Shown: positions 8,376 through 12,968 of the stretch, piece after piece
Numbering within the stretch: position 1 is the stretch's first letter
How the letters are laid out: each line of letters starts with the position of its first letter
Assembly: GCA_903958915.1 (NCBI GenBank)
Contig: CAJBVC010000538.1
Location: 1-12,968 of the forward strand
Reading direction: 5' to 3'
DNA length: 12,968 bases
Source of the DNA: an uncultured beta proteobacterium
Lineage (GTDB): Bacteria; Pseudomonadota; Gammaproteobacteria; Burkholderiales; Burkholderiaceae_C
Position numbers and translations under genes: made by a program
Notes under the pieces: model-generated
The model's database searches: none
Told to the model about the DNA's origin: nothing
The model's input: only the letters and a program-made list of their open reading frames with translations

Positions 8376-10166
8376 TTAGAGGTCTTCCGATCCCAGCAAC
8401 ATTTCCGTGATGCCTTTGCCAGCCTGGACCATCGGAAATACGTTCTCGGTAGGATCGGTACGGAAGTCCATGAAGACCGTACGGTCCTTGAGCTTGCGCG
8501 CCTCGCGCAGCGCTGGTTCGACGTCCTGCGGCTTCTCGATGAGCATGCCCACATGACCGTATGCTTCGGCCAGCTTCACAAAGTTCGGCAGCGCGTCCAT
8601 ATAGCTGTGGCTGTAGCGTCCTTCGTACTCCACTTCCTGCCATTGCCGGACCATGCCCAGATAGCGGTTGTTCAGTGAAACGATTTTGATGGGGGTGTTG
8701 TACTGCAGGCAGGTGGAAAGTTCCTGAATACACATCTGCACCGAGCCTTCGCCGGTAATACAGAAAACTTCGCTCTGCGGTTTGGCAAGCTTGATGCCCA
8801 TGGCATACGGAATGCCCACGCCCATGGTACCCAAGCCGCCAGAATTGATCCAGCGCCGTGGCTCATCAAATCGGTAGTACTGCGCAGCCCACATTTGGTG
8901 CTGGCCCACGTCGGACGTGATATAGGTGTCAGCATCCTTGGTCATGTTCCACAGGGTTTCAACCACATACTGAGGTTTGATGACATCGCCTTTGCCCATG
9001 CTGTATTTCAGGCAATTGCGGCTGCGCCACCCTTCAATGGTGTCCCACCATGCACCCAGCGACTCCGGATCGGGCTTGGCGGTGCCTTCCTTGATCATTG
9101 CGATCATTTCGGACAACACATCCTTGACATCGCCCACGATCGGAATATCAACGCGCACGCGCTTGGAGATGCTCGAAGGGTCGATATCGATGTGAATGAT
9201 CTTGCGTTCGTTCTGCGCAAAGTGCTTGGGATTTCCAATCACACGGTCGTCAAAGCGCGCTCCCACCGCCAGCAGCACATCGCAGTTCTGCATGGCGTTG
9301 TTGGCTTCCACCGTCCCGTGCATGCCCAGCATGCCCAGGAACTTGCGGTCACTTGCAGGATAGGCCCCAAGACCCATCAGCGTGTTGGTGCAGGGATAGC
9401 CCAACATATCGACCAGGGTGCGCAACTCGGCTGTGGCGTTGCTCAGCAACACACCGCCACCGGTATAGATGTAAGGTCGCTTGGCAGCCAGCAGCAATTG
9501 CAGTGCTTTGCGAATCTGCCCGCCGTGCCCTTTGCGCACCGGGTTGTAGGAGCGCATCTCGACGGATGAGGGATAGCCCGCATAGGGCACCTTCTTGAAC
9601 GAAACGTCTTTCGGAATATCCACGACCACCGGTCCCGGGCGTCCACTGCGTGCAATGTGAAACGCCTTTTTCAGCGTCATTGCCAGGTCGCGCGCGTCCT
9701 TGACCAGAAAATTGTGTTTAACGATAGGCCGGGTAATTCCGACCGCATCACATTCCTGAAATGCGTCCATGCCAATGGCGTGGGTCGGCACTTGTCCGCA
9801 GATGATCACCATCGGAATGCTGTCCATGTAGGCAGTGGCGATGCCGGTCACCGCATTGGTGACGCCGGGACCGGAGGTAACGAGCGCTACGCCCACGTCG
9901 CCGGTAGCCCTGGCATAGCCATCTGCCGCGTGAACCGCAGCCTGCTCGTGGCGCACAAGAACATGCTGAATGGTGTCTTGCTTGTAAAAAGCATCGTAGA
10001 TGTGCAATACCGCACCGCCCGGGTAACCCCAGATATATTGAACGCCTTCGGCCTGCAACGCTTTGACCAGCACCTCGGCTCCACGAAGTTCCTGGGACGC
10101 AGCACTGGATTTGTGAGACTTGCCGACAGCGGATGCCGAAGCGATTTCAGCTTTTGAAATTTCCAT
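8376..10166 (-). CDS. ilvB: Acetolactate synthase large (catalytic) subunit
   Basis: The 596-residue enzyme uses thiamine diphosphate, magnesium and FAD to make acetolactate from two pyruvates, or acetohydroxybutyrate from pyruvate and 2-ketobutyrate. The N-terminal thiamine domain has WGYPGGAV at 46-53 and the catalytic Glu74 in RHEQAAVHAADGYAR. The central FAD-binding domain spans about 210-350 (GARFDDRV at 302-309). The C-terminal domain holds the metal motif as GEGS (472-475) ... NN (499-500). GEGS replaces the usual GDGS, an acidic swap I believe is common in Burkholderiales. Residues 1-25 are a polar extension. AAAGG six bases upstream supports the start at 10166. It is first gene of the ilvB-ilvH-ilvC operon, behind a roughly 145-base leader from the predicted promoter. 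Confidence 0.96.
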   Translation of the reverse strand: MEISKAEIASASAVGKSHKSSAASQELRGAEVLVKALQAEGVQYIWGYPGGAVLHIYDAFYKQDTIQHVLVRHEQAAVHAADGYARATGDVGVALVTSGPGVTNAVTGIATAYMDSIPMVIICGQVPTHAIGMDAFQECDAVGITRPIVKHNFLVKDARDLAMTLKKAFHIARSGRPGPVVVDIPKDVSFKKVPYAGYPSSVEMRSYNPVRKGHGGQIRKALQLLLAAKRPYIYTGGGVLLSNATAELRTLVDMLGYPCTNTLMGLGAYPASDRKFLGMLGMHGTVEANNAMQNCDVLLAVGARFDDRVIGNPKHFAQNERKIIHIDIDPSSISKRVRVDIPIVGDVKDVLSEMIAMIKEGTAKPDPESLGAWWDTIEGWRSRNCLKYSMGKGDVIKPQYVVETLWNMTKDADTYITSDVGQHQMWAAQYYRFDEPRRWINSGGLGTMGVGIPYAMGIKLAKPQSEVFCITGEGSVQMCIQELSTCLQYNTPIKIVSLNNRYLGMVRQWQEVEYEGRYSHSYMDALPNFVKLAEAYGHVGMLIEKPQDVEPALREARKLKDRTVFMDFRTDPTENVFPMVQAGKGITEMLLGSEDL

Positions 10167-10316
10167 GATGAACCTTTGTGAATTTCTCTAACGAAAAACC
10201 TTGGGTGCCCTTTCGCAAACACTTGTGGTGTCGCGGCAGAACTTAGGACCCTGGCCATAAGCGCATTGAATGCTGCGCCGGATCAGAACCCGTTTGCCTT
10301 TTGATGTGCAGCTAGG

Positions 10317-10325
10317 ATTATCGCA
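10317..10325 (-). promoter_or_regulatory. Extended -10 promoter for the ilvBHC operon
   Basis: Minus-strand TGCGATAAT contains GATAAT (five of six -10 bases) with the TG of an extended -10. Transcription would start near 10310, leaving a leader of about 145 bases before ilvB. No good -35 is seen at 17 bases. The same ten bases, ATGCGATAAT, recur in opposite orientation at 10374-10383 as the candidate sigma-gene promoter. Confidence 0.5.
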
Positions 10326-10374
10326 TCCGCAGCGATTCATTTGACCGACCCTGATAAATTTTTGTGACGGGCAA

Positions 10375-10383
10375 TGCGATAAT
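10375..10383 (+). promoter_or_regulatory. Extended -10 promoter for the sigma factor gene
   Basis: Plus-strand TGCGATAAT is an extended -10 with five of six consensus bases, preceded by no clear -35. It predicts a start near 10390, 67 bases before the TTG start codon chosen for the sigma gene. It rules out the longer reading frame beginning at 10364, which would start upstream of the promoter. Confidence 0.5.
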
Positions 10384-10384
10384 A

Positions 10385-10396
10385 CGGTCCGGACCG
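10385..10396 (+). promoter_or_regulatory. Palindrome at the predicted sigma-gene start site
   Basis: CGGTCCGGACCG is a perfect 12-bp palindrome that begins one base after the -10 hexamer and covers the predicted transcription start. That position suits an operator, but no cognate regulator is identified. Confidence 0.4.
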
Positions 10397-10456
10397 GGCT
10401 GCGGTCTGCACCATGGCACCTGCTCGCCTTTAGCTTCCTCCTTCTGCTCTGTAGTC

Positions 10457-11023
10457 TTGGCAACTGACCTCGAACTGTCCAACTTCCTGAAAAGCGTTGA
10501 AAAACGTGCTTTCAAAAGGTCGCTGTACCATGTGCGCAACGATGAGTCGGCGCTGGATATCGTGCAGGACAGCATGATGAAGTTGGCTGAACACTATGGT
10601 CATAAACCGGTGGAAGAGTTGCCGATGCTTTTTCAACGCATACTGTCCAACTGCACACTGGACTGGTTTCGAAGAAACAAGACCCACCGCGCACTTTTTT
10701 CCAATATGAGCGACTTCGAGTCGACTACGGATGATGGCAGTTTCGATCTGCTGGAAACGGTGCATTCGTCCAATGGACCGGAACTTAGCGAGAGCACCGA
10801 GACTCAGACCGAGCGGGCACAGACCTTGCGTGAAATTGAAGTGGAGATTCAGGAGCTTCCCGCACGTCAACGGGAAGCCTTTCTGATGCGTTACTGGGAA
10901 GAGATGGATGTCGCTGAGACAGCTGCGGCTATGGGTTGTTCACAGGGGAGCGTCAAGACGCACTGCTCAAGAGCCATCCAGTCTTTGGCATCTGCCTTGA
11001 AAGCAAAGGGAATACGGTTATGA
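10457..11023 (+). CDS. RNA polymerase sigma factor, ECF-like (sigma-70 family)
   Basis: The 188-residue protein has region 2 at about 10-76 (including ALDIVQDSMMKLAEHY at 32-47 and the -10 recognition helix ending LDWFRRNK at 68-75) and region 4 at about 120-178 (LPARQREAFLMRYWEEMD at 134-151, then helix-turn-helix AETAAAMGCSQGSVKTHCSR at 153-172). There is no region 1.1 or 3, as in ECF sigma factors. Between them lies an acidic, Ser/Thr-rich linker (about 86-120). TTG at 10457 is the only start-type codon in frame after the predicted promoter, and it keeps the conserved N-terminus; no ribosome site precedes it. The stop overlaps the DUF3619 start (ATGA), suggesting translational coupling and possibly regulation by that membrane protein. 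Confidence 0.88.
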   Translation: MATDLELSNFLKSVEKRAFKRSLYHVRNDESALDIVQDSMMKLAEHYGHKPVEELPMLFQRILSNCTLDWFRRNKTHRALFSNMSDFESTTDDGSFDLLETVHSSNGPELSESTETQTERAQTLREIEVEIQELPARQREAFLMRYWEEMDVAETAAAMGCSQGSVKTHCSRAIQSLASALKAKGIRL

Positions 11024-11451
11024 ATATCACAATACAAAATAGGAATCCTAACTATCAAGACCGGCTCGGACGCGAGCTCACGGCTCGTCTCAATGAAGGT
11101 GCGCAACAACTCCCTCATGAAATCTCGGAGCGGTTGAAAGCTGCACGTATGCAGGCGCTGAGCAAACGCAAGGTTGTCAAACTCCAATTGGCCACTGATC
11201 TATCGGTCCACGGTAATGCTGTCGCGTTGCATATGGGTGGCGAGCACCGCAGTATCTGGAACCGTTTAGCGTCTTTTTTGCCGCTGTTGGCGCTTGTAGC
11301 CGGCTTGTTGGCAATCGATGTGTTGCAGGAGCAGAATCGCGCCGATGAACTGGCCGAAGTGGACGCGGAACTGCTGACTGATGATCTGCCCCCTGAGGCC
11401 TTCACAGACCCTGGCTTTATGCGCTTCCTGAGCGCCAAAGTGCCAAATTGA
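11020..11451 (+). CDS. DUF3619 family single-pass membrane protein
   Basis: The 143-residue protein has a basic N-terminal half with RLGRELTARLNEGAQQLP at 15-32, one hydrophobic segment at about 83-102, and an acidic C-terminus ending LPPEAFTDPGFMRFL at 123-137. These match the DUF3619 family as I know it; no function is established. By the positive-inside rule, the N-terminal 80 residues are cytoplasmic and the last 40 periplasmic. That topology, and the ATGA overlap with the sigma gene, resemble an anti-sigma factor, but I see no zinc-binding HxxxCxxC anti-sigma motif. The start at 11020 is fixed by the overlap; the frame is open further upstream only inside the sigma gene. It ends just before the DUF3106 gene. 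Confidence 0.82.
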   Translation: MNITIQNRNPNYQDRLGRELTARLNEGAQQLPHEISERLKAARMQALSKRKVVKLQLATDLSVHGNAVALHMGGEHRSIWNRLASFLPLLALVAGLLAIDVLQEQNRADELAEVDAELLTDDLPPEAFTDPGFMRFLSAKVPN

Positions 11452-11469
11452 TGCTTCGCTTGATATCGC

Positions 11470-12207
11470 ATGGTTGATCCACTGGCAAATACACACGCAT
11501 TCCTACAGGTTCCTGTGGTGCATGGGCACATCGGAACCTGTTTCTTGGCGGCAGCAATATTGCTAAGCACTTCCCACGCTCTGGCGCAAACTGCCGCGCC
11601 AGGACCATCCGCGTCGAAACGTGCGCCTTTGGCAAATGCGGTGTCCATAGCCCCCAATTGGAACGAACTGACACCTTCGCAGCGGGACGTGTTGCGTCCC
11701 TTGGCCAAGTTGTGGGACTCGTTGAGTGTGCTGCACCGACGTAAATGGATTGCATTGACACCTACCTATGCCGGCCTGTCCCCCGAGAACAAGGAAAAGA
11801 TGCAGGCCCGCATGGTGGAGTGGGCCGCGTTGAGTCCACGCGAACGCGAGGTTGCGCGCCTCAATTTCGTGGAGGCCAAGAAGGTGCCGCCGTCCGACCG
11901 CGCTGCAGGATGGGAGGCCTACCAGGCATTGAGCCCGCAGGAACGCCAAAAACTTGCTTCGCAAGCCCCGCCTAAACCGGCGGGCGCAGCGGTTGCTGCC
12001 AAGCCAGTGGCTCCCAACAAACTGGCGGTAGTGCCGGTAACGCGCCATACGCCTGAAGAAGTGCGCAAAGAGGCGATTTCCCGCCAGGGCATCGACCAGA
12101 AGACGCTGCTGCCCCAGGCACCACGGCCCGCGGTGGTGGCCTCGGAACCGGCACCGGCACCTGCATCGGAAGTACCGGCACCTGCAGAACCGGTTCCCGT
12201 CGAATGA
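11470..12207 (+). CDS. DUF3106 family exported protein
   Basis: The product is 245 residues if started at 11470. A hydrophobic signal segment lies at about 22-38 with cleavage near ALAQ (37-40). The DUF3106 region (about 62-162) is built from short repeats of the form L-S/T-P followed by charged residues: LTPSQR (67-72), LTP (96-98), LSPENK (103-108), LSPRER (121-126) and LSPQER (154-159), rich in Trp, Arg and Glu. The tail (165-245) is Pro/Ala-rich and low complexity. It is predicted periplasmic; function is unknown. The start is uncertain: no ribosome site precedes 11470, GTG at 11515 or 11518 are alternatives, and a strong hairpin (11505-11541) overlaps codons 12-24. It is 18 bases after DUF3619 and probably cotranscribed. 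Confidence 0.8.
   Translation: MVDPLANTHAFLQVPVVHGHIGTCFLAAAILLSTSHALAQTAAPGPSASKRAPLANAVSIAPNWNELTPSQRDVLRPLAKLWDSLSVLHRRKWIALTPTYAGLSPENKEKMQARMVEWAALSPREREVARLNFVEAKKVPPSDRAAGWEAYQALSPQERQKLASQAPPKPAGAAVAAKPVAPNKLAVVPVTRHTPEEVRKEAISRQGIDQKTLLPQAPRPAVVASEPAPAPASEVPAPAEPVPVE
11505..11541 (+). repeat. Strong hairpin at the start of the DUF3106 gene
   Basis: ACAGGTTCC (11505-11513) and GGAACCTGT (11533-11541) are a perfect nine-base inverted repeat around 19 bases. Inside, TGTG and CACA can extend the stem. TTTCTT follows, giving a terminator-like look. It lies 53 bases after the DUF3619 stop and inside the first codons of the DUF3106 frame, so it could end the sigma-DUF3619 transcript in part, or limit DUF3106 translation. 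Confidence 0.55.
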
Positions 12208-12219
12208 ATTTCGCCTGAA

Positions 12220-12239
12220 GCGCGTCCGATAAGACGCGC
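12220..12239 (+). repeat. Inverted repeat between DUF3106 and RDD genes
   Basis: GCGCGTC (12220-12226) and GACGCGC (12233-12239) form a perfect seven-pair stem with loop CGATAA, 12 bases after the DUF3106 stop. No U run follows, so it may be a weak or factor-dependent terminator, or a binding site for a regulator of the RDD-dgkA genes. Confidence 0.45.
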
Positions 12240-12282
12240 AACCTGTGGCGCGGTGCGGGCGTCAACCGAAGCGACAGCAGCC

Positions 12283-12288
12283 TACAAT
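12283..12288 (+). promoter_or_regulatory. Candidate -10 element for the RDD gene
   Basis: TACAAT matches five of six -10 bases and lies 33 bases before the RDD start codon, after an inverted repeat that may end the previous transcript. No convincing -35 is found at 16-18 bases upstream. Confidence 0.35.
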
Positions 12289-12321
12289 CGCCGGCTGGCC
12301 ATCGCAACGAGTTCCCTGACA

Positions 12322-12816
12322 ATGCAGTACGAGATCATCACCCCTGGATTGTGGCGCCGCATGGCCTGCTGGATCTACGAGGGCATGCTACTTTTTGGCG
12401 TGGTGTTTATTGCGGGCTACCTGTTTGGGACACTCAGCCAGACGCGTAACGCCATGGACAACCGTCACGCCCTGCAAGCATTCCTGTTCGTGGTGTTTGG
12501 AATTTACTTCGGCTGGTTTTGGTCCCAGGGACAGACACTGGCGATGAAGACCTGGCATATCCGACTGGTGGATGCCAGCGGCTACCCGGTTTCACAAGCA
12601 CGCGCATTGGGCCGCTACGCTCTGAGCTGGATGTGGTTCTTGCCTCCATTGGCGGCCAATGAGTGGATGCAGTTGACAGGACCAATCTCTGTGCTGGTCA
12701 TTTTGTTGTGGGTCGCCGTGTGGGCTCTTCTCAGCCGAACCCAGCATCAACAACAGTTCTGGCACGACCAGTGGGCGGGTACCCGCCTGGTCGCAGTACC
12801 CCCCCTCGGACGTTAA
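12322..12816 (+). CDS. RDD family membrane protein
   Basis: The 164-residue protein has about four hydrophobic segments (roughly 18-38, 50-68, 100-112 and 121-138). It fits the RDD family: an Arg pair in LWRRMACWIYE at 10-20 (the first acidic position is Glu rather than Asp), QTLAMKTWHIRLVDASG at 71-87, and WHDQWAGTRLV at 147-157 near the C-terminus. RDD proteins are integral membrane proteins, some linked to ion or solute transport; no specific substrate can be named. ATG at 12322 is preferred because the MQYEIITPGLWRR start is family-like; upstream codons in frame to 12253 contain the likely promoter. It is followed six bases later by dgkA. Confidence 0.85.
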   Translation: MQYEIITPGLWRRMACWIYEGMLLFGVVFIAGYLFGTLSQTRNAMDNRHALQAFLFVVFGIYFGWFWSQGQTLAMKTWHIRLVDASGYPVSQARALGRYALSWMWFLPPLAANEWMQLTGPISVLVILLWVAVWALLSRTQHQQQFWHDQWAGTRLVAVPPLGR

Positions 12817-12822
12817 CGCGCC

Positions 12823-12968
12823 ATGCCAGTGCATCCCACCAGTTCTGCATCCGATCGCAATCTGCCGGTCAATCCGCAAAAGACACGCCGTGGCTTGCAT
12901 CGCATCTGGCATGCCACAGGTTTTTCGATGGCGGGTTTGCGTGCCGGCTGGAGTGAGACGGCCTTTCG
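12823..12968 (+). CDS. dgkA: Diacylglycerol kinase, N-terminal part (cut by window end)
   Basis: The frame from ATG 12823 stays open to the window edge for 48 codons. After a 20-residue polar lead, RRGLHRIWHATGFSMAGLR at 22-40 and GWSETAF(R) at 42-48 match the amphipathic start of the small bacterial DgkA, which in E. coli reads similarly as a G-x-x-RI...A...S..GLRAAW..EAAFR pattern. DgkA is a trimeric inner-membrane enzyme that phosphorylates diacylglycerol to phosphatidic acid, recycling lipid. The remaining membrane helices lie beyond the window. The start is six bases after the RDD stop, so the two are probably one operon. Confidence 0.82.
   Translation, partial: MPVHPTSSASDRNLPVNPQKTRRGLHRIWHATGFSMAGLRAGWSETAF

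Noticed and set aside
9887..10258. Minus-strand frame starting MARVLSSAATPQ upstream of ilvB, considered as an ilv leader
   Set aside because: It runs about 280 bases into ilvB in a different frame, lacks a cluster of branched-chain codons and has no ribosome site.
10243..10266. Seven-codon frame MRLWPGS in the ilvB leader
   Set aside because: It holds only one Leu, has no ribosome site, and no terminator follows; too short to support.
12121..12200. Repeated ACCGGCACCTGCA-like units, considered as a repeat array
   Set aside because: They encode the Pro/Ala-rich tail of the DUF3106 protein and reflect low-complexity codons, not a CRISPR or mobile repeat.

Overview
The window reads as a chromosomal housekeeping segment from a betaproteobacterium of the order Burkholderiales, most likely family Comamonadaceae (Rhodoferax/Polaromonas/Acidovorax-like). 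This is judged from protein character and gene order, not from a database search. Supporting points are the ilvB-ilvH-ilvC-pssA-leuA order, a sigma factor followed by DUF3619, DUF3106 and RDD genes, and a GEGS variant in the IlvB cofactor motif. I see no prophage, insertion sequence, CRISPR array or conjugative gene.

Layout from left to right. Bases 1-435 hold no convincing gene, only small hairpins downstream of a tRNA-Pro(UGG) gene on the minus strand (436-512). On the plus strand, 587-2876 is a tight three-gene unit: aat and bpt (the two N-degron aminoacyl-tRNA-protein transferases) and an IclR-type regulator that overlaps bpt by ATGA. It meets pbpG (minus, penicillin-binding endopeptidase) tail to tail, with both stop codons inside one CTAG. 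From 4020 to 10166 everything is on the minus strand, transcribed right to left: ilvB, ilvH, ilvC, a clear intrinsic terminator, pssA, a leucine leader peptide with an attenuator, then leuA. The ilv genes and leuA together supply acetolactate synthase, ketol-acid reductoisomerase and isopropylmalate synthase for Val/Ile/Leu synthesis. pssA makes phosphatidylserine. At 10167-10456 a divergent promoter region separates ilvB from a plus-strand run: an ECF-like sigma factor, DUF3619 membrane protein (ATGA overlap), DUF3106 secreted protein, RDD membrane protein and the first 48 codons of dgkA, cut by the window end.

Most interesting points. (1) There is an unlabelled 18-codon leader gene upstream of leuA, MEFVLLSLLGTRHHGRNK, with four Leu in five codons, followed by a terminator whose 5' arm can instead pair with the leader's His-Gly-Arg codons. 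This is a complete candidate transcription attenuator. (2) The divergent ilvB/sigma promoters form a perfect mirror, ATTATCGCAT ... ATGCGATAAT, and a 12-bp palindrome sits at the predicted sigma start site. (3) The sigma factor and the single-pass DUF3619 protein are arranged like a sigma/anti-sigma pair in an otherwise uncharacterised envelope gene set.
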